The translations under genes were made by a program, and so were the position numbers. Positions 42,644-53,738 of a stretch of 64,000 nt of DNA are shown here, one piece after another; position 1 is the stretch's first letter; each line of letters starts with the position of its first letter. The stretch lies in NCBI GenBank assembly GCA_043228905.1, contig JBHGNT010000006.1, positions 18,290,001 to 18,354,000 on the forward strand, written 5' to 3'. The notes beneath the pieces are model-generated. The model saw only the letters and a list, made by a program, of their open reading frames with translations. It was not told the origin of the DNA and did no database searches. Source of the stretch: Azolla caroliniana (Eukaryota > Polypodiophyta).

Positions 42644-42743
42644 GGGGTGGGGAGGATTGGGGATGTTATACTTGCTAAGTGGGTGATTACAATCGAAGCG
42701 ACTGCGTCGAGGGATGTGGCCTTTAGTCGTGTTTGGGGATTTG

Positions 42744-42982
42744 TGTTAGAATATTATTAATGTAAGCAATAATATTTAGAATATTATAATTATATTAGAG
42801 GGCACTTTACCATGAATCAAGAATCGTGAGGGCTCACATGTAACCATTCATTCCAAGAACAGTGAAGGTTCACATGTAACTATTTTTCAAGATTGTACGT
42901 AGTATATATACCATCATTAAGAATCATCATGAGTTAGGGCGTGTATACAAATCAAATTTTTGCTATCTCTAAATTACTTACA
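42744..42982 (+). repeat. 5' LTR of E
   Basis: 239 bp, TGTTAGAATATTATTAATG to ATTACTTACA. An inverted repeat (AATATTATT and AATAATATT) lies at the start. GTATATATACC near 42901 may be the TATA box. Confidence 0.75.
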
Positions 42983-43386
42983 TGGTATAAGAGCCAAAAC
43001 AATCCTAGACATCCATCTCTCTCCTTGCATACTCTACAGGTCGATCTAGAACATCTGTAGAACTGGCTTCAAGCGAAGGAACCTCAACAACCTCAACAAC
43101 AACATTAGCAATACCTATGACAAGAACGTACTTAGTTGAAAACTTAAATGCAAACAACTATAGGATATGGAAATTAAAGATGGAACTCATCTTACAAGTA
43201 ATGGACTTGCTTGGAATAATGAAAGGTGCAATCGAGCAACCAACCACAAAACCTGAAATAGCAAAATGGAAGATGAAAGATCTACATGCAAAGACTGAAA
43301 TCATCATGCATCTAACTGACACACAAGTCGATCTCATCAAACACCTCGAGTCATCTAAAGAAATACATGGGATCTCCATAAAGGAC

Positions 43387-43819
43387 TGTTGAGCAACAAG
43401 CTCAACCGGAGCCGGATTGGCTGAATAAGCTTGAGCCGGTAAGCGAGATGAATCGGTATGCCGGTGAGCAACCGAGCCGGTAAGCAGTAAGGACCGGTGA
43501 GTTGGGGAGCCGGTATGCCGGATCCAATCCATAACCGGAAGCCTAGTATAGGTTAGACTACTAGGCAGTTATAGTCTCGTAGTTAGTGTCAGATGCTCGT
43601 GTGAGCATTGAAGTACACTGTACTTCTAACAGTCCCGTGTGGACTTGTATAAATAGCGCTGATGAGCGCATTGTAGATATAGAGCACAGAGTATTCATAT
43701 AACTTTGGAAAATAGTGTCCTACCCTCTCTCTCTCTCTCTCTCTCTCTCCCGCGTACTCTCTCTCTCTCTCTCTTTGTGTATTGTTCTTTCTTAACGCTT
43801 CCACAAGCAATCTTTTACA
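43387..43819 (+). repeat. 5' LTR of D4
   Basis: 433 bp, TGTTGAGCAACAAGC to TCTTTTACA, with TGGTATCAGAG of the primer-binding site directly after it. Inverted repeats lie at 43593-43608, 43610-43626 and 43631-43645. TATAAATA is at 43648-43655 and a fourth inverted repeat at 43656-43669. CT repeats lie at 43724-43774. Confidence 0.93.
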
Positions 43820-43914
43820 TGGTATCAGAGTGCGTGGGTTGAGAACCTCTGTTGCAGACATCTACGCTTGTGAAGGAAACCCGAACAGATCGGAAAGTAG
43901 ACACAAAAGGAGAA

Positions 43915-46240
43915 ATGGACAGAGGTATGGCTACGTCGCTCCCGGTGGAGAAGCTCGACAGAACCAACTACGCATCTTGGTCATACAAGATGCACCAGTA
44001 CCTGCTCGGGCATCGCTACTGGAGTTATGTCGACAGAGTGAACGACTCAGCACCGAAGACGACACACAAGGACTTCCCAATGTGGGAACAGGCGGCAAGC
44101 AGGGTGATGTAATGCTTCGTGTCCAGTGTCGGTGACTAGCTGCTCAGCCATATCTGTGACGCCAAGACACCGACGGATGCTTGGGGAAACTTGAAAAAGT
44201 TCTTCGCCGCAAGCACCACTGCCCGGAAGCTGCAACTCAAACAGGAGTTGAGCAATGTTCAACAGAAGAACATGTCGGTGGCAGATTACACAGCCCGGAT
44301 CAAAGGGATCTGTGACTCGCTTGCCTCTATTAACGTCACCATAGAGGAAGACGAGATGGTGCAGGTCTGTCTCGGAGGCCTGGCCTCCACGTTCGGAGCT
44401 TTCCGGACTGCGATTTGTACAAGGGAGAATACACCCTCATTTTTCGACTTGCAGTCGATGCTCCTTGTAGAGGAGAACCACGCCGGTGCATATACCAGTG
44501 CATCCCTAGACAACCGGATGCTGTACATGGGAGCGGATCGGTCTCGCAGGCATGGTGGACAAGGCAGGTCGGCACGCAATGGAGGCAGCCGGCAAGAGCA
44601 GGAACGAAGGCACAGTGAGCGTGCCTACAGCAGTTCCGGGACTTCCACAAGCAGAGGGAGTCAAGGTGGTGCCGGAGGCCGGCAAGATAAATCCGGTACG
44701 GAATGCTGGTACTGCAGCAAAAAGGGCCACAGGGAAAGCGAGTGCTGGAGAAAGCATGCCGATTCGGACAAATCCGGATCCGGCAAGACCGGTAGGGAAG
44801 GCCGGCAAAGCTCGCACTACGCAAACGGATCGGGAGGATCCAAGAACGGTAAGGGGCCAGCCTTGGTGATGAAGCACAAGGCAAACTCAATGAAGAAGAC
44901 CACTTCCAAATCGGAGGAAGTGTGGTACGTTGACTCCGGCACATCAAACCACATGACGAGCCACGGGGAGTGGTTCTCCTTTCTGGAGAAGCCGGATCAA
45001 CCGGGAGTTGTTGAAACCGGAGACGACACTCCCCACCCGATCGTGCACGTCGGAGAAGTCCCTTTGAGCCACGTCGGACAGAGGGGGAAATTGATGAATG
45101 TATTACATGTTCCAACGATCACAAAGAACCTGGTGTCGGTCGGACAAATCGTCGACCAGGGGATGCAAGTGCGGTTTACGCACCTCGGGTGCTTCATTGA
45201 GGATGAGGGCGAAGTTATTGCGCAAGGGCGCAGAGATGGGAGGATGTTTATCCTCAACACCAATGATGTCGGCACCACATTGTTCGCCAAAGGACAGAAG
45301 GTCAAGTCGGATATCGACCTGTGGCACAAGCGGATCGGCCACGTCAACTACCAGAGGCTTCAAGACCTGCAAACGGAACAAGTCATTTTCGGTTTGCCGA
45401 AGTTTAGCGGCCAGAGAGCCCAGATTTGTGAAACCTGCCAACTCGGGAAGCAACACCAGCTTCCATTCCCCACCGAAAGAAATCGAAGCCGTAACAAGCT
45501 GGATCTTATCCATTCGAATGTGTGGGGACTGGCACAAAATGTTAGCATTGGCGGGAGTCAATATTTCGTCTCCTTCATCAACGACTACACGTGGCATACG
45601 TGGATCTACCTCATTGAGCGGAAGAGCGAAGTCTTCGAGTGTTTCCGGAGTCTCCAGAAGATGGTGGAACGGGAATCGGAGAGTAAGATCAAATGCCTAC
45701 GGTCGGATGGCGGAAAAGAGTACTTTTCCGGCCAATTCAACAACTATCTGCAAAAACAAAAAGGAATTCGGTGAGAATTGAGCTGCAGATACACACTGCA
45801 ACAAAACGGTGTGGCCGAAAGGAAGAATCGGTCGCTGATTGATGCAGCTAGGGCAATGCTGGAGGAAAAGAGCATGCCCAAGTTCTACTGGGCGGAGGCG
45901 GTCCAAACGACCGTTTACATCTAGAACCGGATCGGGGACAAGGTGTCAGCTCACGAGCTGTATTTCGGGCGCAAGCCGAATTTGAGACACCTCCGGATAT
46001 TCGGCAGCATAGCCTATGTACATAGCCGAAAATCGAATCGGAGGATACCGATTCGGACAAGAGTTGGAACGAGTCGGAGACAGCCCATTCGGATCAACAG
46101 ACGGATCCGGATGAGTCAGATCAATGAGAGGCCAAGGAGACATGGACGCAGCGAAAGTCGATGCCATCGTGGTGGAACCGACGGATTGGCAAGCACCGGA
46201 GTCATAGCAGCGAAGGAGCTAAGATGGGCCTATTGAGCAG
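43915..46240 (+). pseudogene. D4 gag, protease and integrase polyprotein
   Basis: It starts at ATG 43915 (MDRGMATSLPVEKLDRTNYA). In-frame stops stand at 44110-44112 and shortly after, and the same frame is then open from 44134 to 45774. It has the gag body, zinc knuckle CWYCSKKGHRESEC, protease WYVDSGTSNHMT, pre-integrase LWHKRIGHVNYQRL and integrase core (RSDGGKEY). After a TGA at 45772 it goes on with LQQNGVAERKN, and the chain ends after FGSIAYVH. The LTRs differ at many sites, so this is not a very recent copy. Confidence 0.9.
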
Positions 46241-46409
46241 ACATGCTGAAGGTCGAGGCGCGCAGAACCAAAGGGGTCGCGGCAAACAGGACCGGACCGA
46301 ACAACGAGCGCGAGCAAGGCGAAGCGACGCCAGGAGAAGTCGGTTGGAAGAACCGGCTGCCACAGAGGTTGACACTACGACCCTACCTCAGGTTGAGCTT
46401 GAGGGGGAG

Positions 46410-46753
46410 TGTTGACCGGCAAGCTCAACCAGAGCCGGATCGGCTGAATAAGCCGGAGCCGGTAAGCGAGATGAATCGGTATGCTGGTGAGCAACCAAGC
46501 CGGTAAGCAGTAAGGACCGGTGAGCTAGGGAGCCGGTATGCTGGATCCAATCCGTAACTGGAAGCCTAGTATAGGTTAGACTACTAGGCAGTTATAGTTT
46601 CGTAGTTAGTGTCAGATGCTCGTGTGAGCATTGACGTACACCGTACTTCTAACAATCCCATGTGGACTTGTATAAATAGCGCTGATGAGCGCGTTGTAGA
46701 TATAGAGAACAAAGTATTCATATAACTTTGGAAAATAGTGTGTCCTGCCCTCT

Positions 46754-46784
<31 letters not shown>

Positions 46785-46852
46785 CCACGTACACACTCTC
46801 TCTCTCTTTGTGTATTGTTCTTTCTAAACGCTTCCGCAAGCAATCTTTTACA
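46410..46852 (+). repeat. 3' LTR of D4
   Basis: 443 bp, TGTTGACCGGCAAGC to CAATCTTTTACA, preceded by the polypurine tract GAGGGGGAG. The TATA box is at 46671-46678. The inverted repeats are kept but with more mismatches than in the 5' LTR. Confidence 0.93.
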
Positions 46853-47022
46853 AGGACACCATGAACCATCAGACCGAACCACAAAAGTCCTTTCATTTCA
46901 TTACCTCGTCACTTTGGAAATGAAAGAAGATGACTCACTTGATGCCTTCATAAGCAAATATCAATCTACATATGCTAGAGCAATATCAACGGGCAATAAG
47001 ATTTATGAAGAAATGAAGGTAG

Positions 47023-48412
47023 TGTTAGGAATATGTCCCTCCTATGGGAGGAGCCGACTAGTCGGGCCGAGACCCGACAATCGAAGTCATGAAGAGTCAA
47101 CTGGGTGAGTCGACTGTGAGAGAGTCAACATGAAGAGTTGACAACAGATGATACAAGTCGAAGACGAGACCGACTAGTCGGGCCGACTGGACAGTAGACA
47201 TGAGTCGGCTAGTCAAATCGACTAGTCGATTGATTAACTATTATTGTTATTTAGTATAACAATAGTAATGACAGTAGCAGTGACTACATTTATAAATAGG
47301 CCACACAGTGTATAAGTATAAAATACACTCAGGGCAAACATATTGTGAAGTCGATTTTTGCTCCTAGGAAAAGACTGTGACAAATACATTGGATGCGAAG
47401 GTATAGAAGAATAAAACACAATATAAAAGGTCCAAGAGTTAAAAGATAAATGAAATTGAAGAGATATAGAGTTAGAGGTGTTTTTCAAAAGTAAAAAAAG
47501 CAGAAAAAAAGAAAAAGAAGAAAAACGCAAGAAATTAAGCAGAAAAAGCAAGGTAGAGAAAAAAGCTCATAACTTCTTCATCTGTTATCCAAATTTCAAA
47601 AGAAAATATTCATAAGAAAGCTGACAAAGAGATCTTTCTTGTATGATAATTTACATGATAAACCAGAAATAATGATATGAAAAACGCACCACACAAACTC
47701 GAGGATATGTAAAAGAAAAGAAAAGAAAAAAGCAAGAATAACACAACTAAAAAAAACCTATAAATGTGAGGGTATTCTTAGCAAAAGGAAAGAGGAAGAG
47801 TAGAATATCTACAAGGAGGGATAGAAGATCTACAAGAAGAAGTGAGGAAGAAGAAATGAGAAAGAAGAAGAAGATTAGAAGAAGTGAGAAGACGATTAGT
47901 AGAAGAAAGAGAGAAGACGGAAAGACTATTTTAGTAATAGTATATTGAAGTAGTTATTTGGGGTTGTTACTCTTTGAGTCTAAGAGGACTGTATTCTTTT
48001 CTTAATAATATATTGAAGTATTCTTTTCTCTTTCTCTTCTCTTCTCTATTATTTTTCTCTCTCTCCTCATCACATATCAATGTGTAGCAGAATTCTGTAA
48101 TCCTCTATTGGTGTTAGCGACAGAGAAGAGTGAGTGAGTGAGAGGGGCATAGAGAGCGACGCCATAGCCAAGTGAGGTTTGACACTAAGATCCCTGTGTG
48201 GTTGATACACTCTGTGTGGAGTGTTGTATTCTGATCTCATCTTGTATTCTCTTGTGTATAGTGGAATATCTGTTCCCATGGTTTTTCCCCATTTAGGGTT
48301 TCCACGTAAAATGTTGTGCAATGAGTATTTTGTCTACTGTGTTGTTTTCTATATCCGCAAGATTTGTGTATTTCAGCATATCTTTTGTGGATCGACGATT
48401 CGATTCCCGACA
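47023..48412 (+). repeat. 5' LTR of F, enlarged by a purine-rich insert
   Basis: About 1390 bp. The U3 contains four GACTAGTC palindromes (47078-47222). TATAAATA at 47291-47298 and AGGGCAAACA after it match the promoter layout of family A. Roughly 47345-48060 is an A/G-rich block that looks foreign to the LTR. The LTR end with GTTTCCACGTAAAATG and GATTCCCGACA follows. Confidence 0.7.
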
Positions 48413-48440
48413 AACTAGTAATAGAGCAAGAGGTGCAAAC

Positions 48441-49890
48441 ATGGGAGGAGGTGTGAGCGGCTTCCCGAGTATGATAATTCTAAACTCTCGGAACTATGCA
48501 GGCTAGAAGATAAAGATGGAAGACCTGCTCATAGTGAAAGACCTCTACGAGCCCATCAATAGAGCAGAGATACCCACGGGGGTATTAGAGTCTGAATGGA
48601 AGCTCCTAACAAAAAGGTGGTGGCCACCATCAAACAATGCGTCGATTTGAGTGTCCTTCAACATGTAGCAAATGACACAAATGCCTACGAGATGTGGCAA
48701 AAGCTATCAAGCCTATATGAGAAGAAGAATGCCCTCAACAAAACATCCTTGATGAGAAAGATTGTAAGCCTGAAATACAGGGACAGGGAAAGCATAGTCG
48801 AGCACATAAGCACATTCATGGGGCATGTGAATCAACTTCTGGCGACTAAGTTCCCCTTGGAGGATGCAATGCAGGCCATTCTTCTACTGTGCACTTTGAT
48901 GGACAACTGGGAGAATCTAGTGGTGACTCTCAGCACCTTGTGTCAAGAAGAAATGACGAAGGCTACAATGGTAGTTTCCGAAATGGCAAGTGGAAGTTCT
49001 GTCGTGGAAACCTCAGAGTGGCCCGAGCATAGAAAGAGGGCACACTGTATATGACGCATGCCCGACTGTGCAAGTTGGAAGTGAATGTGGCAGGTGACTC
49101 GAGTGGAGAGTTATGGCATAAGAGACTAGGCCACATGAGTGAGAAAGGAATGCACATCCTGGTCGACCAGGAACTTCTACCAGAAGTGAAAGGAGTACAC
49201 TTCGAGAAGTGTGTCAATTGCTTAGTTGGGAAGAAGAACAGGACAACATTTCACACAAGACCACCAAGAAGAAGAGAAGCTACACTAGAACTAGTACACA
49301 CGGATGTGTGCCATGTAGATGCTCCATTGCATCGAGGTGGGCAGTACTTTGTAAAGTTTATTAACGACTATAATCGAAAGACATGGGCCTTCGTACTAAA
49401 GTCAAAGGATTAAGTAGTGTCAAAGTTCAAGGAGTTCTAGGCAAGAACTGAACGAGAGTCAAGTCGAAAGTTGAAGGCTCTCCGAACCGACAATGGTGGC
49501 AAATATAAAGGCAGTTCGAGGAATACTAGAAGGCCCAAGGTATTCGAATTGAATACACAGTGCCAAAGACCCTTGAGTTGGATGGGGTTGCTAAGAGGAT
49601 GAATCAAACAATCATGGAGAGAGTAAGGAGCATGCTCTCTCATGCTAAACTCCCGAAATCGTATTGGGCCAATGCAATCTACACAATTGTGTACCTGATC
49701 AATAGGTCACCCTCAGTACCACTGAAAGGTGATGTCCGACAAAGGGTGTGGATAGGAAAGGATGTCTCCTACCGACACCTGAGGGTGTTCGGATGGTTAG
49801 TGTATATGCATGAGGCTAAGGATCAAAGGTTGAAGCTTGACAGTAAGTCCAAACCATGCATATTCATGGGATACTTGGAGGAAGAGTTTG
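48441..49890 (+). pseudogene. F gag and integrase with an internal deletion
   Basis: Gag starts at ATG 48441 (MGGGVSGFPSMIILNSRNYAG, then a stop). It continues at 48596-48957 (LQHVANDTNAYEMWQKLSSL). At about 48957 it jumps directly into the pre-integrase leader (EGYNGSF frame), so the zinc knuckle and protease are missing. Pre-integrase LWHKRLGHMSEKG, integrase HTDVCHVD and RTDNGGKY follow. The usual Glu of DNGGEY is Lys here, although the catalytic Glu is elsewhere. The chain ends at G. Confidence 0.85.
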
Positions 49891-49977
49891 TGTTACGGGC
49901 ATGACCATATAATATCCCGTGGTAAGAATTTACCGTAGTATTCTATACACGGGATATAATATGGTCATGCCCGTAAC

Positions 49978-52900
49978 GTATGCTTGGAGTTGTTATAAGC
50001 AAACTCCAAAATTGGGAGATAACGTTCCCATTTTGTTGGTTTTGCACCAACGTATGCTCGAAGCATGTCCTCAATAATTTGATTTACTCGTTCTGTCTGT
50101 CCATCGGATTGAGGATGATCCGTGGAGCTCATGCTCAACGTAGTTTCTAACTTCTTAAAGACTTGTGTCCAGAAGTCACTAGTAAACTTTGGATCTCGAT
50201 CACTCACGATATCCATCAGTAACCCATAAAAACGAAACAATTCGTCAACAAATTGGTAAGCCAATTCAAGAGCTGTTACCGTGGTTTTAGTAGCAATAAA
50301 TCTGGCCATTTTAGTTAGTCGATCAACGACAACCCAGATGGCATCATGACCTTTTTGGGTGCGAGGAAGGCTAACAATAAAATCCATGGATATACTTTCC
50401 CACTTATTATTGGGAATGTCCAAGGGATGTAAAAGTCCTGCGGCTTTAAGTCGCTCGGCTTTGTTAACCTGACACTGGTGACATTTAGTCACATAGCTAT
50501 GTATGTCAGGACGCATCTTAGGCCAATAAAATTGAGTGGAGATGAGAACGAGTGTACGATGTATTCCAGGGTGCCCTGTTGAGGGTGCATCATGGCATTA
50601 AAAAAGAATCCTCTTTTTGACCTCGGGTAAATCTGGAACACAAACCTTCCCATTACGGTAGAGCAAACCGTTAGCAATGTGGAAGTATTCCTTCAAGGAT
50701 GTGGTGGTGTCTGTTCCAGACTCAACTCTAGCCCAGTATTTTGCGAAATAACTGTCATCAGGATACTTTCCTCGAAGGTGATCATAAAGATCTGATGATA
50801 TTTCAGTGAAGCTAAGCGTGTTAACTTCACGGATGCGACTTAGTGCATCCGCGACAATGTTCATGGAACCTTTACGATATCGTATGGAAAAATCAAAGTC
50901 CTGGATGAGATCAGCCCATCGTGCCTTACGACCTTTCAGGTCTTGTTGGTCACAAAAATATTTCAAGGACTCGTGGTCCGTAGTTACCACAAAGTGATTT
51001 CCATAAAGTTAATGGCGCCATGTTTTGAGCGCATGTATAACTGCAAATAATTCCTTTTCTTGAACGGTATACCGACATTGAGCAGAATCAAGTTTCTTAC
51101 TCTCGAATGCTATTGGTTTACCATCTTGATACAAGACAGCACCTATAGCATAATCACTTGCATCGGTTTCAACCTCAAAAGGTTTTGAAGGATCAGGTAA
51201 AAGAAGTGAAGGAGCCTTGCAAACTAGGTCCTTGAGTTCCTTAAATGCAAGGTGTAGTGTAGCATTCCACACAATAGGTTTTGTAGACTTACGCGTTTGA
51301 CCTTTTAAAAGATCAGTAAACGGCATCGTCAATTGGGAGTAATTACGAAGAGACTTTCGCAAAAACCCCACAAAACCAAGGAATGATCGAACTTCTCGAA
51401 TATTCCGAAGAGTGGGCCAAAGCTTGATTTTCTCAATGCGAGAAGGATCAATTTCAACTCCTCGTTCGGTTATGAGATGTCCTAGATAAGTAATTGATTT
51501 CTTGAAGAACTCACATTTTGAGATCTTCGCATAAAACTGTTTGTCACGCAATGTTTGTAAAACAAAGCAGACATGTCTAGCATGTTCTTGTAATGTACGG
51601 CTATAAACTAAAATATCATCCAAGAAAATAACGACAAATTTTCCAAGTTGTTCTCGGAAAATGTCATTCATTTCTTGTTGAAAAGTAGCCGGAGCATTGG
51701 TCAAACCAAAAGGCATAACCAAAAACTCGTAATGGCCATAGCGCGTACGAAATGCCGTTTTAGGAACATCGTCCTCACTTATTCGTATTTGATGGTAGCC
51801 AGTACGGAGATCAAGTTTCGTAAAATACGGAGCTCCCTGGAGACGGTCAATTAGATCGTCAGCCCAGGGCAATGGATACGAATTCTTGATCGTCACTTTA
51901 TTCAAGCGTCGGTAATTAATACACATACGCCATGTGCCCTCTTTCTTTTTAACCAAGAGAACTGGTGCACCCCATGGAGATTTACTATAACGTATATAAC
52001 CCATTCGTAAATAGTCCTTGAGTTGCTTAGATACCTCATCTTCTTCGGATCGACTTAAGCGATATGGAGGTATACTTATTGGTGCAACACCAGGTACAAT
52101 ATCTATACGATGGTCTATATTACGTTTAGGAGGTAACCCATCAGGTAGTTCACTTGGAAAAACATCATGAAAATCATTTAAGATTTCATCAAGTTGTTGT
52201 TGTTCAAAATATGTTAATTGAATCGGGACATTATCGATATTGTAAACGTGAATGTCCGGATCAAGTACACAATAAAATAACGTAGAACAAGACAACTCGG
52301 ATATTGATGGACACGAGGAAACAATCGAGAGGGATTGTTTTTTTACACATTGAATAAAATGTGTACAATCGTTCAGTACAAAAGAAATGGAATGACGAAC
52401 CCAATCAATAAATAAAGAAGAGTTTTTATTATAAAACCAGGGATAACCCAGTATTACATCGGTGGTACAAAGATTCATTACATGGAAGTCTACTTCCTCT
52501 ATATAAGTATCAATAGAAATTCCTAATGAATGAATCGCCCCGTTGATGTATTGTACTCTTCCATCAGCCAAGTGCACCGTGTAAGTGTGATCACTTACGG
52601 TGGGTTGGATTCCCCATATCTAAACCAAACGATCATTCACAAAATTGTGTGAGCTTCCCGAATCAAATAAAAACTGTACGGGAGATCCATTGATATACCC
52701 GTTTGCACGTAGTAAATCATTGGGACCCAATACATAGTGAGGGAAAGAACATTGACAATTACTTAAATGATGTGTATAGACCTGAAGGACATTAGGAATC
52801 TGACCTTTATGGTCTGCAGCTTTAGCTTTGTTGTCGTGCTCTTTCCGTTGGAGCTTTCGACATTGATCTTTTGTATGACCCTTCTTTTTGCAGAATACAC

Positions 52901-53738
52901 AAAAAGGATGTTGTCGCTTACAATCGCAATCCAGGAATTCGTTGGGTGTCTTGCGTTTCCCAACAAATTGCGACTGCTTAGTCCCGGGCGCTTCGTTGGG
53001 TTTGTTATGGTCCTTCTTCGAAGTGCGTTGATAGCGAAGAACTATTTCAACGGCCTCTTCGAAGGATTTTGGATCCTTATCGTGCACTATCCAGTGATAG
53101 TCCGAATTGGGGATGCCATTGACAAAACAAGCTATCAACCAATTGTCCCCTTCTAGACCCGATTTTTGGATTTGGGTTCTAGCATGGTGAACATAGTCTT
53201 CTAGCGAGGAAAATTTCCTGCTAGAGAGGTTCATTAAAGCTTGTGCTGCCTCGGTTCGAGAGGGAGGTTGCAGAAATTGGCCCTTAAAAACCGTGACAAA
53301 ATCTGTCCAGGTATCGGGCAATTTCCCCATAGTACGGAGGCCACGCCACCAGGCGGCGGCCTTACCCCCGAGTTCTCGGCTGACATATGCAATCTTCGTA
53401 CTATCTGGCATGGGATAGAGCTCAAAATGAGACTCCCATCATCCCAGCCATGTGCAGATTGCTTCTTCGGTTCTTTCCTTTTTGTCTCCCGTAAATGGCT
53501 TAACGACAAATGATGGTTCACCTTGTCGCTCATCAGGTCTATTAGTCTCACGTTGTAGACTAATGACACGTGCCTCAAGAGCACTCTGAGATTGCCGAAG
53601 TTCGGTCATCTGTTGAGCGGTGAAACTAAGGTATTGGGTTATTTGTGCCAAATACATCTCAGTGGACATTTGTCCAGGAGGATTCCCTTGAGTTCCTTCC
53701 GCTTGAGCAGATGACATCGGGTCGTTAATTTGAGCCAT
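49978..53738 (-). pseudogene. G Gag-Pol polyprotein in one frame with four stops
   Basis: The frame from ATG 53738 (MAQINDPMSSAQAEG) to about 49978 is uninterrupted except for stops at 53439, 52620, 51009 and 50598. It has the gag capsid region (AAWWRGLRTMGK), zinc knuckle CVFCKKKGHTKDQC, protease FLFDSGSSHNFV and reverse transcriptase ([25 protein letters not shown]). RNase H ([14 protein letters not shown]) and the integrase zinc region (HDAPSTGH, CHQCQ) follow, then the core with Asp, Asp and Glu (SMDFIVSLP, VSDRDPKF, GQTERVNQ). The integrase C-terminal part is missing after YNNSKHT. The layout fits a chromovirus-like gypsy element, but the diagnostic C-terminal chromodomain would be in the lost part. 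Confidence 0.93.

Larger units (their letters stand above)
43387..46852 (+). mobile_element. family D copia element D4, lacking reverse transcriptase and RNase H
   Basis: Two LTRs (43387-43819 and 46410-46852) and the perfect target duplication AGGAC (43382-43386 and 46853-46857) define it. The internal 2.6 kb encodes gag, protease and most of integrase, then jumps to a short tail and the polypurine tract. The reverse transcriptase and RNase H sequence is absent. It is an internally deleted, non-autonomous derivative. Confidence 0.95.
42744..47022 (+). mobile_element. Ty1/copia element E, 5' part only
   Basis: A short LTR (42744-42982), the primer-binding site TGGTATAAGAGCC (42983-42995) and a gag frame are present. 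D4 is inserted in gag (target duplication AGGAC). Element F begins at 47023 inside the same gag, so the rest of E is expected beyond the right window edge. The short AT-rich LTR fits the Ale/Retrofit type of copia element. Confidence 0.8.
43117..47022 (+). pseudogene. E gag, split by D4
   Basis: It starts at ATG 43117 (MTRTYLVENLNANNYRIWK) with a copia UBN2/gag_2 pattern (LNANNYRIWKLKMELIL, TDTQVDLIKHLESSKE), open to 43386. After D4 the frame resumes at 46858 (HHEPSDRTTKVLSFHYLVTL, MKEDDSLDAFISKYQS) and runs into the F LTR at 47023. A one-base shift occurs shortly before the D4 site. The protein would form the E capsid. The zinc knuckle is not reached within the window. Confidence 0.85.

Noticed and set aside
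43724-43774. CT-repeat frames (LSLSLSL) in several LTRs
   Set aside because: Simple-sequence tracts in LTR leaders, also at 14083, 19163, 31010, 35759 and 46750; not coding.
43811-43835. tRNA-like sequences near the LTR ends (several sites with TGGTATCAGAG)
   Set aside because: They are short primer-binding sites complementary to the tRNA 3' end; no cloverleaf is present.
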